Part shown: positions 32,187-45,596 of the stretch, piece after piece
Layout of the letters: each line of letters opens with the position of its first letter
Numbering within the stretch: position 1 is the first letter of the stretch
NCBI GenBank assembly: GCA_030041215.1
Contig: JASHOH010000172.1
Coordinates: forward strand, 1 to 64,000
Source: Candidatus Sulfotelmatobacter sp.
Lineage (GTDB): Bacteria > Acidobacteriota > Terriglobia > Terriglobales > Acidobacteriaceae
DNA length: 64,000 nucleotides
Reading direction: 5' to 3'
Program-made: the position numbers and the translations under genes
The notes under the pieces: generated by a model
What the model was told of the DNA's origin: nothing
What the model saw: only the letters and a program-made list of their open reading frames with translations
The model's database searches: none

Positions 32187-32936
32187 ATGAACGTCGGCAA
32201 ATCCTCGCGCCTCAGCGTTACCCGTTCGGCGTGGCAATGGTGGAAGGACCTCGCTGCACGCGAAGGACCGCTCTCCGCGACCACGAAGCTGGCGCGCGCA
32301 CTCTGGGAATTCGCTCGCGACTCAACTCCCGCGCGCAGTCGTCAGCGCTATGGGGACATCGACTACGACTGGCAACACCGCGTGAATACAACCAGCGCCG
32401 CCGTCGGCTGGCGAGACCGCCTGCTGGGAGTCTTTTATTCTTCCTATCAGCCGACCGAGGAAACACTATTTCATGAAATGCTCGCTTCCCTGCGCGAGCA
32501 CATTCGCGCTGATTTTCACGATTTCATTTTCGTCGATCTAGGCTCAGGCAAAGGCCGCACGCTGCTGATGGCTTCGGATCATCCGTTTCGGCGCATCGTG
32601 GGCGTCGAGCTTTTGCCTACATTGCATGCTCTTGCCCTGGAGAACATTGGCAAATACAAGAGCGAGTCGCAGAAGTGCTTTTCGGTGGAGTCGATCTGCG
32701 CCGATGCGACCGAGTTTTCATTTCCAGCAGAGCCGACTGTGCTTTATCTCTTTAATCCGTTTCCTGAAGCAGGGCTGCGGCGCGTAATTGCAAACCTGGA
32801 GCAGAGTTTGAGAGATCATCCGCGGCAGGTGTATGTGCTGTATCACAACCCGCTGCTGGAGCATGTGCTGGCGGAGGGCACGATATTACACAAAATTGGT
32901 GGAACCCATCAGTATTCAATGTATGGCATAAATTGA
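32187..32936 (+). CDS. class I SAM-dependent methyltransferase-like protein
   Basis: FHDFIFVDLGSGKGRTLLMASDHPFRRIVGVELLPTL, TVLYLFNPFPEAGL. Confidence 0.82.
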   Translation: MNVGKSSRLSVTRSAWQWWKDLAAREGPLSATTKLARALWEFARDSTPARSRQRYGDIDYDWQHRVNTTSAAVGWRDRLLGVFYSSYQPTEETLFHEMLASLREHIRADFHDFIFVDLGSGKGRTLLMASDHPFRRIVGVELLPTLHALALENIGKYKSESQKCFSVESICADATEFSFPAEPTVLYLFNPFPEAGLRRVIANLEQSLRDHPRQVYVLYHNPLLEHVLAEGTILHKIGGTHQYSMYGIN

Positions 32937-33020
32937 ATTCTTCAGCCATGCCGCAGGGCCTGCAGCGGCTGCGACCATGGCGAGGAAGAGGCGTGAGATG
33001 ATGGTGCGGAGGGTTCGATA

Positions 33021-33347
33021 ATGGCGAAGAGAGACATTTTCGGCGAACTGATGGAAGGTGTGGCAGCAATGAAGGCTCATCGCGGGGGCACGATTACCCT
33101 GCGGACCTACAGAGCGGAAGCGGCGCCTTTGCCTAAGGTCAATTCCAGGATGATTCGCGACACGCGAAAGAAGCTGCGCTGCTCGCGGGCGGTATTTGCG
33201 CGCAAGCTGCGAATTAACGAGCGAACGCTGGAAAAGTGGGAACAGGGGCGAGCAAGGCCGAACCCTCAAGCGGCAGCTTTAGTGCTGCTGGTGCGGCGCT
33301 TTCCGGACACGCTGGCAAGGCTGGATGAGGTAGCGGAGGGGCGATGA
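33021..33347 (+). CDS. XRE/NadS-like helix-turn-helix regulator
   Basis: IRDTRKKLRCSRAVFARKLRINERTLEKWEQGRARPNPQAAALVLLVRRFPDTL. Confidence 0.82.
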   Translation: MAKRDIFGELMEGVAAMKAHRGGTITLRTYRAEAAPLPKVNSRMIRDTRKKLRCSRAVFARKLRINERTLEKWEQGRARPNPQAAALVLLVRRFPDTLARLDEVAEGR

Positions 33348-34021
33348 GCCGGAAAATTCTCTACTTAGCTCTCGGCGTTGTATTCGTTGCGTCAGCACTG
33401 GGGGCGTTCTTCCTGCCTACCCAGTCTGGACGCAAATGGGCTACAGATACCGCGGTTGTGTCCGCACTCGGAGCTATTTTTCAAGTCGCGCGTGATAGCG
33501 TCGCACATGAAAGATCGTTACGGATACTTGAATCGCAGAACGCATTTTCGATTGGCGCAACCTCCCATATGGCGAGTGTCGCCTTCGACAAGTACTCGAC
33601 ATTTTGCGAGGAATATGTCGCGGAGATGTTCAGCGCCCTAGTGACTTTAGGGCGGGAGGGCCCCACAAGAAATGTTCTGCAGCATGCCGATAACCTTCTG
33701 ACGATCCGGAGAAAGTGGGCGGTCTGGCTCACACCCAGGGTCGATGAGGGGCTGGCCCCCTTTGAAAAAGAACTCCGAAAGATAGGTGCGAATGCATGGA
33801 TACATCACCAGGCACCCGGGGAAGCTGATAATCGAGAGATGTTTTCGGCGTTTGCAAAAGTCATCGGGCTGGAGAACTGGCAGGGCGAACCGCTGACGGA
33901 TGAGCTTACCGTCGCGGCGGCGATTAGGAAACTCCGTAGCATCCTCGGCACTGAGGAGCTGAGCCGCCTCCGCGCTGAACTCGTGAACCGTGCATTGCGA
34001 AACATCAGGAATTCGGCCTAG
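33344..34021 (+). CDS. hypothetical protein with N-terminal TM segment
   Basis: Overlaps HTH gene stop by 4 nt (ATGA); hydrophobic N-terminus. Confidence 0.65.
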   Translation: MSRKILYLALGVVFVASALGAFFLPTQSGRKWATDTAVVSALGAIFQVARDSVAHERSLRILESQNAFSIGATSHMASVAFDKYSTFCEEYVAEMFSALVTLGREGPTRNVLQHADNLLTIRRKWAVWLTPRVDEGLAPFEKELRKIGANAWIHHQAPGEADNREMFSAFAKVIGLENWQGEPLTDELTVAAAIRKLRSILGTEELSRLRAELVNRALRNIRNSA

Positions 34022-34042
34022 AGCGCATTGTAGACTTGGCCT

Positions 34043-36229
34043 ATGACCACCTCCACCCTTAACTCCCTCGCTCGCGCCTCTTCCGCCTACCTGCGCTCAG
34101 CCATGCACCAGCCCATTCACTGGCATGAGTGGGGAGACGAGGCCTTTGCCACTGCACAGAGCGAGAACAAGCCGATGCTGCTTGACATCGGCGCGGTGTG
34201 GTGCCACTGGTGTCATGTGATGGATCGCGAATCGTATGACGATCTCGAAGTGGCGAAAATTGTGAACGAGCTTTTTGTGGCGGTGAAGGTCGATCGCGAT
34301 GAGCGCCCCGACATTGACAGTCGGTATCAGGCGGCGGTGAGCGCCGTTAGCGGGCAGGGCGGGTGGCCTCTTACAGCGTTTCTTACTCCGGACGGCAAGC
34401 CGTTTTACGGAGGGACATACTTTCCTCCCACCGATGGTTACGGTCGTCCAAGCTTCAAGCGCGTGTTGCTCAGCATTGCCGCCGCTTATAAAGAAAAACA
34501 CGGCGATGTAATCGAGCAGGCCAAGATGGTCGAAAGCGCGATTGCGCAGGCGGAGTCATTTACCGCTCGCGACGGTAAGATTTCGGCACAGATTGTCGAC
34601 GCGATCATCGATTCTGCATTAAAGATGTTCGATCCGCGGAACGGCGGGTTTGGAAATGCGCCGAAATTTCCGCATCCATCGGCGCTGGATTTGCTGATCG
34701 AACGATATTCCCGCACAAAAGACGACCGCCTGCGCAATGTCTTCGTCACCACGCTCGAGCACATGGCCAACGGCGGTGTTTACGACCAGCTTGCGGGAGG
34801 ATTTCATCGTTATTCGGTCGATGAGCGGTGGGTCGTGCCGCACTTCGAGAAGATGTCGTACGACAACTCCGAGCTGTTGAAAAACTACGTGCATGCCTAT
34901 CAGGCGACAGGTTCGGAATTCTTCGCGAACGTAGCCCGCGACATCATTCGCTGGATGGACGAATGGCTTAGTGATCGCGAGCATGGCGGCTTCTATGCCT
35001 CGCAGGACGCCGACATCAACATGAACGACGACGGCGACTACTTTACCTGGACGCTCGATGAGGCGCGTGCCGTGCTCACAGAGGAAGAAGCGCAGGTCGC
35101 GGCGCTGTATTACGACATCAATGAAATTGGGGAGATGCATCACAACCCCGCGAAGAATGTGCTCTACGTGCGCGCTCCGATTGACGAGATTGCGCGCCGG
35201 ATGAATATCAGCGCTGAGCGGGTGCAGGAACTACTGGATTCGGCAAAGAAGAAGATGTATGCGGCGCGGCTGCAGCGGCCGACGCCATGTGTCGACAAGA
35301 CAGTGTATGTTGCCTGGAACAGCATGTGCGTGTCGGCGTATTTGGAAGCGGCGAAGGTGCTGGGGCGGGAGGATGCGCGCAGGTTTGCGTTGAAGTCGCT
35401 GGATCGAGTATTGGCGGAGGCGTGGAGGCACGGTGACAGCGCGGCCGAGGGTGGCCGCGCCACACATGCTGATGCCACACTGCTTCATGTCGTGGCCTAT
35501 TCCGATCCCGAAGCCGAGCATCGCGAAATTCCCGGGATGTTGGATGATTACGCGGCCACCGCACTGGCCTGCCTCGATGCTTATGAAGCCACTGCCGACT
35601 TGAGCTACTTCAAATTCGCGCAATCCATCAGCGACGCGATGGTTGCTAAATTCTTCGACGCGGCCTCCGGAGGATTCTTCGATTCCCAGCCGTCCGCGAC
35701 TGGGTCAAAGCTTGGCGTGCTATCCACTCGCCGCAAGCCGATTCAGGATTCGCCCACGCCGGCGGGCAATCCCATGGCTGCAATCGCGTTGCTGCGGCTG
35801 CATCATTACACGGGCGACGCAGTATATTGCGACAAAGCCGAGCAGACGCTCGAGACATTTGCCGACGTCGCCGGTCGATTGGGGATCTTCGCCGCAACCT
35901 ACGGGATTGCGGTCTGCCACTTTTTGGAAAGCCCGGTGCAGGCGGTGGTCATTGAAGCGGAGGGGACGAAAGACAAAGCAAATGAATTGACTACCGCAGC
36001 GCGCTCGGAATTCTCATTTAGCAAGAGCGTGCTTTGCCTGAAGGCGAGCCAGACAGTCGCCGAAAACCTGCCTCCGGCGCTGGCGGGGACGATTCCGAAA
36101 CTGCCGCAGTTGAAATCCGGAACCTCGTTCGTGGTTCTCTGTTCGGGGTTCACGTGCCAGCCACCGATCTACGATGCTGAGGAATTGCGGCAATCGATTG
36201 CATCTGCGCCGAAGACTAGGAACGCTTGA
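34043..36229 (+). CDS. thioredoxin-domain protein of YyaL/DUF255 family
   Basis: HWHEWGDEAFATAQSENKPMLLDIGAVWCHWCHVMDRESYDDLEVA, GQGGWPLTAFLTPDGKPFYGGTYFPP. Confidence 0.95.
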   Translation: MTTSTLNSLARASSAYLRSAMHQPIHWHEWGDEAFATAQSENKPMLLDIGAVWCHWCHVMDRESYDDLEVAKIVNELFVAVKVDRDERPDIDSRYQAAVSAVSGQGGWPLTAFLTPDGKPFYGGTYFPPTDGYGRPSFKRVLLSIAAAYKEKHGDVIEQAKMVESAIAQAESFTARDGKISAQIVDAIIDSALKMFDPRNGGFGNAPKFPHPSALDLLIERYSRTKDDRLRNVFVTTLEHMANGGVYDQLAGGFHRYSVDERWVVPHFEKMSYDNSELLKNYVHAYQATGSEFFANVARDIIRWMDEWLSDREHGGFYASQDADINMNDDGDYFTWTLDEARAVLTEEEAQVAALYYDINEIGEMHHNPAKNVLYVRAPIDEIARRMNISAERVQELLDSAKKKMYAARLQRPTPCVDKTVYVAWNSMCVSAYLEAAKVLGREDARRFALKSLDRVLAEAWRHGDSAAEGGRATHADATLLHVVAYSDPEAEHREIPGMLDDYAATALACLDAYEATADLSYFKFAQSISDAMVAKFFDAASGGFFDSQPSATGSKLGVLSTRRKPIQDSPTPAGNPMAAIALLRLHHYTGDAVYCDKAEQTLETFADVAGRLGIFAATYGIAVCHFLESPVQAVVIEAEGTKDKANELTTAARSEFSFSKSVLCLKASQTVAENLPPALAGTIPKLPQLKSGTSFVVLCSGFTCQPPIYDAEELRQSIASAPKTRNA

Positions 36230-36246
36230 TCCCAGGATTCAATCGC

Positions 36247-37251
36247 CTATTCGAGCGACAGCACGATCCAATACACGCCGGTGGGATAGGTTTCCGTGCG
36301 CGCGTAGCACGCGCCCACGGAGAAGCTGCGCAGGCTTTTGTTCGAAACAACGCCGTTCGCTTCTCTGGGCAGCGTTTCCGGACGCAGGCTGGTATAACTG
36401 AGCACCGTGTAGTGCCGCGCGAGCCCGCGAATCGGGAATGTTCCGAGCTTGTCCGCATGCGCCATGGAGCAGGCGGCATCGTCGGCGTCTGCCAGATCGT
36501 GGCGCGCAAGGCTTGGCTGGCCGGACTGCCGACGCGCTTGCACCAATGTGGCCGCAACCCTCTCTTTCACTTCCGCCACGGAATAATTAGGGAGGGCGTG
36601 TCCGAAATCCTGAACGATGTAGATGCCATCAGGTCCACGGGCCACACCGACTCCAATCACGTTGTAAGCCGGATTGAGCAGGTTGGCGCGATGTGGCGGC
36701 GATTGCATCAGATGCTCGTGTCCGTCTTCCGCGTTGAAATCAAAGGCTACGTTTTCCCCTTCCTGATCGAGTTGAATGTGCGTGGCATCGGCTAAGCGCT
36801 GAGGTAACGAAGCCTCACTCTCAAACTGATGGGAGAGGCGCTGCGCCGCAACCATGGCTTCTGCATGCAAGCGCGCGGCACGGCTAAGGCCGCTGTCAAG
36901 GGTGAGGGAGGACAGGCCCGCTTGTGTCCGGGATTGGTTCGCCAACTCCAGGAGTATATGTTCAGCTTTGGCATCGAAGCGCGCGAACGGAAGGTCCGGA
37001 GTGGATGCTGCGGCTGATTTCAGACTCTCCTGCTGAGAAGCTTTTCCATCGGAAGAGTTGCCCTCATCCGAAAACGCCATGATTCGCACCGAAGGATGTA
37101 TGACGCCTGCTGCTCCCAGCAGGATCAGAAGCAGAAGTGCAAGCCTATCGTTTGCTGCCGCTCGAACAGAGAAGCCTTTGTTGGAGAGTTCCTTTTCTGG
37201 AACTCGTTTTCCGAATACTCGGTCTTGCGAAGCTCTTTGGGCTCGTGGCAT
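36247..37251 (-). CDS. CAP (SCP/PR-1) domain-containing secreted protein
   Basis: LLELANQSRTQAGLSSLTLDSGLSRAARLHAEAM, LMQSPPHRANLLNPAYNVIGVGVARGPDGIYIVQDFG. Confidence 0.88.
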   Translation of the reverse strand: MPRAQRASQDRVFGKRVPEKELSNKGFSVRAAANDRLALLLLILLGAAGVIHPSVRIMAFSDEGNSSDGKASQQESLKSAAASTPDLPFARFDAKAEHILLELANQSRTQAGLSSLTLDSGLSRAARLHAEAMVAAQRLSHQFESEASLPQRLADATHIQLDQEGENVAFDFNAEDGHEHLMQSPPHRANLLNPAYNVIGVGVARGPDGIYIVQDFGHALPNYSVAEVKERVAATLVQARRQSGQPSLARHDLADADDAACSMAHADKLGTFPIRGLARHYTVLSYTSLRPETLPREANGVVSNKSLRSFSVGACYARTETYPTGVYWIVLSLE

Positions 37252-37360
37252 CAGCTTGTGCCTACCCGTACATCGGCCCTGGGGGGTGGTGCTTGAGGCT
37301 CAAACTTGCCGCTGGTGCTACGCTAGAGGCTGAAATTCCCACGGAGAAGTTACTTTCGCT

Positions 37361-38755
37361 ATGGAACCTGTCATTGCCGGGGTCATTGGCCTGCTGTTTG
37401 GAATCCTGATTGCTTGGCTCGCGCTGCGCTCGCGTACGGCGACCCTCGATGCACGTTCGTCCTTGAAGGAAAAGGAATTAGCGGCTGAAAAGGCCGATCT
37501 GGCGCGGCTTCAGCAGGATTACACAGACTTGATCGCCGCCAAGGCGAAGCTGGAATCCAGCCTAGAATCAGAACGGAAGGCCAGCGACGAAAAGATCGAA
37601 TTGATGACCCGGGCCGGCGATGAATTGCGCAACTCTTTCAAGGCCATGGCTGCCGATGCATTGAAGAACAATAACTTGTCGTTTCTGACCCTGGCAAAAG
37701 AGAGTTTGGCGCGCTTTCAGAGCGAAGCCCGCGGAGACCTCGACAGCCGGCAGAAAGCTGTGGCCGAGCTGGTGGCTCCGGTGCGCGAATCGCTGACGAA
37801 GATGGAAGAGCAAATTAACTACCTGGAGCTGGAGCGCGGCAAAGCCTATTCCGCCCTGCACACGCAGGTGCAGTCGCTCATTACAACACAAAAGGAATTG
37901 CAGGCTGAAACTGGAAATCTGGTGCGGGCATTGCGCACTCCCAACGTGCGTGGGCGCTGGGGTGAGATTCAGTTGCGGCGTGTGGTCGAAATTGCGGGCA
38001 TGCTTCCCTACTGCGATTTCGCCGAGCAGGAAACCGTGCAGAGCGAGAATGGCCGCTTGCGTCCCGACCTGGTGGTGAAGCTGCCGGGCGGAAAGAACGT
38101 GGTCGTCGATGCCAAGACGCCGCTGCAAGCTTTTCTGGATGCTTTCGAAACCGAGGATGAGGAAGCGCGGCGGGCGCATTTGGCTCTTCATGCGCGGCAA
38201 GTGCGCGATCACATGAAGACTCTCGCGGGAAAAAATTATTGGGAGCAGTTCGACTCGACTCCCGAGTTCGTGGTGATGTTTCTTCCCGGCGAAACCTTTT
38301 TCAGCGCAGCGCTGGAGCAGGATCCTGGCTTGATCGAGCAGGGAGTGTTGCAGCGCATCATTCCCGCGTCTCCGACCACCCTGATCGCACTGCTTAAAGC
38401 CGTGGCTTACGGATGGAATCAGGAAAAGCTGGCGCGCAATGCACAGCAGATCAGCTCGCTGGGCAAAGAACTGCACGATCGACTGCGGCTGCTGGCATCG
38501 CACATTGCAGCGGTAGGCTCTGGGCTCGATCGCGCCGTTGAGTGCTACAACAAAGCTGTGGGCTCGCTCGAAAGCCGCGTGCTGGTTTCGGCGCGGAAGT
38601 TTGCTGAGTTGGGCGCGTCAGTAGCGGAAGATATTCCGGAGCTCGAACCGATTGAAACGACTGCCCGCGCATTATCGTTCGACTGGGAGCAGGATGAGGC
38701 GCACGTGATCGATGGCGAGGCGACCCAGAAGAGCCGAGGAGCGGCAAATCCGTAG
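37361..38755 (+). CDS. rmuC: DNA recombination protein RmuC
   Basis: TPNVRGRWGEIQLRRVVEIAGMLPYCDFAEQ, RPDLVVKLPGGKNVVVDAKTPLQAFLDA. Confidence 0.93.
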   Translation: MEPVIAGVIGLLFGILIAWLALRSRTATLDARSSLKEKELAAEKADLARLQQDYTDLIAAKAKLESSLESERKASDEKIELMTRAGDELRNSFKAMAADALKNNNLSFLTLAKESLARFQSEARGDLDSRQKAVAELVAPVRESLTKMEEQINYLELERGKAYSALHTQVQSLITTQKELQAETGNLVRALRTPNVRGRWGEIQLRRVVEIAGMLPYCDFAEQETVQSENGRLRPDLVVKLPGGKNVVVDAKTPLQAFLDAFETEDEEARRAHLALHARQVRDHMKTLAGKNYWEQFDSTPEFVVMFLPGETFFSAALEQDPGLIEQGVLQRIIPASPTTLIALLKAVAYGWNQEKLARNAQQISSLGKELHDRLRLLASHIAAVGSGLDRAVECYNKAVGSLESRVLVSARKFAELGASVAEDIPELEPIETTARALSFDWEQDEAHVIDGEATQKSRGAANP

Positions 38756-38779
38756 GACTAAACCGTCAATCTCGGTTGG

Positions 38780-38995
38780 CTACCCTTTGCAATCGTGGGC
38801 GTCAAATTCGGCGCGAAGGCGCAATATGACGTCGTCGGTTCGGTCCCCGGGCTGGGGGCTTGCGGAAAATTGGCGGCCGCATGCGCTGCACCAGCAATGG
38901 ACAGGCCGGTCCAGCTCGATGATTGAGAACTGCAGATAGCGGTCCTGCTTTGCCATCGCCTCCCCCTGTTTTCGCATGATGTGCCCTCCAGCCAC
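38780..38995 (-). CDS. small cysteine-containing hypothetical protein
   Basis: HCWCSACGRQFSASPQPGDRTDDVILRLRAEFDAHDC; start uncertain (M at 38995 or internal Met). Confidence 0.45.
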   Translation of the reverse strand: MAGGHIMRKQGEAMAKQDRYLQFSIIELDRPVHCWCSACGRQFSASPQPGDRTDDVILRLRAEFDAHDCKG

Positions 38996-39003
38996 AGCTC
39001 GGA

Positions 39004-39019
39004 TGTGATCTGCATCACG
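39004..39019. promoter_or_regulatory. CRP/FNR-family-like palindrome TGTGATCTGCATCACG
   Basis: Matches TGTGA-N6-TCAC(A); core GTGATCTGCATCAC recurs inverted at 54302-54315. Confidence 0.55.
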
Positions 39020-39281
39020 TCACTTACAAACCTGCAACCCGATATCCGGTAAGGAAACCGAAGCGGCGGACAAGGTTGCGGGCCCATGTTCGAATTCGTC
39101 CCGCAAAAATCATTCCTTTCTAATCCAACTCTCGCCGATGGCCTCCAAATGTTCACTGTTGCTGTTGCACCCTTGGGCTGCTCCGCATGCGCGGAGAGCA
39201 TAAAGCCTGGGTTGCTGCAGCCGATAGCCTATTTGACGAGGCCGCCTTGCCGGCTTGTCGCCGAGCCTCGCTCAATCCCTC

Positions 39282-42754
<3,473 letters not shown>

Positions 42755-42758
<4 letters not shown>

Positions 42759-43213
42759 ACAACATAATGCAATCGTTTGACGTTTTGCTGGTGGATGACA
42801 ATCCCGCCGACACCGACCTGACGGCCGAAGTATTGGCGCGGCATGGCTGCCGTGGCAACATTCACGCCGTAAGGGACGGCGTCGAAGCGATAGCTTTTCT
42901 GCGGGCACAGGGGAAATATTCCGGAGAAAACACGCCGCAGTTGGTGATTTTGGATTTGAACATGCCGCGAAAGGATGGGCGGGCGGTGCCGGCGGAGGTG
43001 AAACGCGATCCGCAACTGCGGAAGATTCCGATTATCGTTTTTACCACCTCGCAATCGCCGCGGGACATCATTCGCAGTTACGAGCTGGGAGCCAACTGCT
43101 ACGTCAACAAACCCGGCAACCTGCCGGAGTTCGTCTCGGCCGTCACGGAGTTCGGCAATTTCTGGTTTCGCCGCGCTCATCTGCCACATCGCAGCCACGA
43201 ACCTTACCAGTGA
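42755..43213 (+). CDS. Rcp1-like response regulator
   Basis: FDVLLVDDNPADTDLTAEVL...LVILDLNMPRKDGR...IIVFTTSQSPRDI; start overlaps kinase stop. Confidence 0.9.
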
Positions 43214-43221
43214 GGCCACGA

Positions 43222-44805
43222 ATGAACAAGAATGTCACTCAAGTACTGCTGATCGAGGACAATCCAGGCGATGCCGACCTCACGCGCCTGCGCCTGATCG
43301 AGGCCAATGCCGATGTTGAAGTGAAATGTGTCGACAGGCTTTCCGACGGATTGGCGTGTCTGGCCGAGAAGCCAACAGTTATCCTGCTCGACCTCAACCT
43401 GCCTGACAGCCGCGGCGCGGCTACATTTCGCAGCATCCTCGACAAAGCACCGGGTGTTCCCGTGGTCATTCTTTCCGGGCAGGATGACGAGGTGCTGGCC
43501 ACCAAAGCCGTGCACCAGGGCGCGCAGGACTATCTGGTCAAAGGCAGTTTCGATGCCAAAGACCTCGACCGCGCCATGCGCTACGCGGTCGGAAGGCAGG
43601 CCTTATGGCGGGCGCTCGAGATGGCTCAGAAGCAGCAACTGGAGTTCAAGAACCAGTTTCTCTCGCACGTCTCACACGAGTTGCGCACGCCCCTGACCTG
43701 CATTCACCAGTACATCACGCTGCTTCTCGATGGCCTGGCTGGACCGGTGACGCCGGAGCAGTCGGACCACCTCAAGACGGTGTTGAAGAGCGTGAACCAG
43801 CTTCATGCCATGATCCGCGATTTGCTGGAGGCCACGCGCGCCGACAGCGGCAAATTGCGAATTGAACCGCGCTGCATCTCGATGCGCGATCTCATTCAAC
43901 AAGCGGTCACCATGCTGCGGCCGACGGCGGAGGCAAAAAAAATCGGGCTTGAGATCGCGGTCGACCAAAGATTGCCGCTGGTGCATGCCGATCCCGACCG
44001 CACGCTGGAAGTGCTGATCAACCTGCTCGATAACGCCATCAAGTTCACGCCCGAGGCGGGATCGGTTGTGGTAAAGGCTTGCCTGGCCGAAGCCGATCCC
44101 GACTCGGTTTACACATCAGTCACCGATACCGGTTGCGGAATCGATGCCGAGGCCAAGAATCTGATCTTCGAACGGCTTTATCAGGATCCCAATGCCAGCG
44201 ACAACAGCCGCTCCGGACTGGGACTCGGGCTTTTTATCAGCCGCGAAATTGTGCGCCTGCACGGCGGCCGCATCTGGGCGTCCAGCGAGCCGGGAAACGG
44301 CAGCACCTTCACATTCACCTTGCCGGTTTACTCGCTGGCCAAATTGCTGGCGCCGGTGGTGACTTATGAGAATCGAATGCGGCCCTCGTTTGTTCTGGTG
44401 CGGGTTGATCTGACGCCGCTCTCGAATCCTCCGCTGGGAAACTGGAAGGAAACGTGGCAGCAATGCCTGGAGATTCTGCGCCGCTGCGTGTATCTCGATA
44501 AAGATGTCGTGCTGCCCCCGATGGGCACCTCTGGTGTTTCCGAAACATTTTTTGTGGTGGCCGCGACCGACCTGCAACGGTCGGGGATCATGACAAAGCG
44601 TATTCGCGAGCAAATGGAACGCATTGCCGACGTGAACGTGAAATGCACTCTAACGATCTCGACGACAGCGATCGAGCCTGCAACGGAGCAGGCAGGCGCA
44701 TCGCTTGAACAGGAGGTGCAAGACCTGGCCAACCGCGTTACTCAGGCGATTATGGCGGGTATGGAACGCAAGCAGTCAGTGGCAAGAACGAGCGACAAAT
44801 CCTAG
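43222..44805 (+). CDS. hybrid REC-histidine kinase
   Basis: VLLIEDNPGDADLTRLRL, VILLDLNLPDSRG; FLSHVSHELRTPLTCIHQY (H-box), LGLGLFISREIVRLHGGRIW. Confidence 0.92.
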   Translation: MNKNVTQVLLIEDNPGDADLTRLRLIEANADVEVKCVDRLSDGLACLAEKPTVILLDLNLPDSRGAATFRSILDKAPGVPVVILSGQDDEVLATKAVHQGAQDYLVKGSFDAKDLDRAMRYAVGRQALWRALEMAQKQQLEFKNQFLSHVSHELRTPLTCIHQYITLLLDGLAGPVTPEQSDHLKTVLKSVNQLHAMIRDLLEATRADSGKLRIEPRCISMRDLIQQAVTMLRPTAEAKKIGLEIAVDQRLPLVHADPDRTLEVLINLLDNAIKFTPEAGSVVVKACLAEADPDSVYTSVTDTGCGIDAEAKNLIFERLYQDPNASDNSRSGLGLGLFISREIVRLHGGRIWASSEPGNGSTFTFTLPVYSLAKLLAPVVTYENRMRPSFVLVRVDLTPLSNPPLGNWKETWQQCLEILRRCVYLDKDVVLPPMGTSGVSETFFVVAATDLQRSGIMTKRIREQMERIADVNVKCTLTISTTAIEPATEQAGASLEQEVQDLANRVTQAIMAGMERKQSVARTSDKS

Positions 44806-44850
44806 TGTCGAAAGAAATCAAATGCAAACACCTAAGTAAGGAGAACCTTA

Positions 44851-45252
44851 ATGCAAAAACAAAAGATTCTGATCGTCGACGATGATCCCGATTTGTTGCG
44901 CGCTTTGCGCCTGCGCTTGCGGGCAAACAATTACGAAGTCTCCACGGCATCGGATGGCTATGCAGCGATTGCATCGGCTCAGAAAGAAAAGCCGTCGCTC
45001 ATCATCTTGGACCTCGGCCTGCCGGTCGGGGATGGATTCGTGGTGCTGGACCGGCTACAGAATAGCGACGTTCTCTCGGGGATTCCGGTGATCGTGTTGA
45101 GCGCACGCGATCCCCAGATGAACGAAGAACGGGCACTGAAGGCAGGCGCCGCTGCGTTTTTTCAGAAACCGGCAGACAACGATGAACTGCTGAATGTGAT
45201 TCGCGTGAGCCTGGACCCAGGAAATGCTCAGCGAGCACCTTGGCCGTCGTAG
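44851..45252 (+). CDS. response regulator receiver protein
   Basis: KILIVDDDPDLLRALRLRLRANNYEV, LIILDLGLPVGDGF. Confidence 0.9.
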   Translation: MQKQKILIVDDDPDLLRALRLRLRANNYEVSTASDGYAAIASAQKEKPSLIILDLGLPVGDGFVVLDRLQNSDVLSGIPVIVLSARDPQMNEERALKAGAAAFFQKPADNDELLNVIRVSLDPGNAQRAPWPS

Positions 45253-45596
45253 GACGGTGTTGTACGCCAGTTATCTATCCCGGGAAAAGGTCCTCTGCTG
45301 AAAGTCGCTGAGGTGAATGTAGAGCCGCCCACTTGTCGGAAACTGCGACGAGCCTGTCTTGAGTCTAGCCAAAGGATGGGCCGCCTTGAGTGGTCCGGCG
45401 TGAGTGGGTCGGCCCTTTGATGCTCAGTCCTCGCAGTTAACTACCCTGCTCTCCGAAAACTGTCGCCCGCTCGTAGCTCGCGGCTCAGGACTCGGGACTC
45501 GAACAGGCGCCGCCCCGGCGCGTGACCCCAGGCTAGTCCAATGTGACCCCCAACTCTTAGGGGTAGGGTGCGACGAACCGCCTGGCGGCGCCTTAC

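Noticed and set aside
32916-33020. Possible toxin-gene remnant upstream of the NadS-like HTH gene
   Set aside because: Frames read as short basic peptides with no RelE/HigB motif; not enough to call a remnant.
37568-38503. 311-aa minus-strand ORF
   Set aside because: Antisense to rmuC; no recognisable protein features.
45261-45596. Intergenic region with short G/C runs (CCCCAACTCTTAGGGG) considered as riboswitch or terminator
   Set aside because: Stem too short, no T-run and no recognised riboswitch core.
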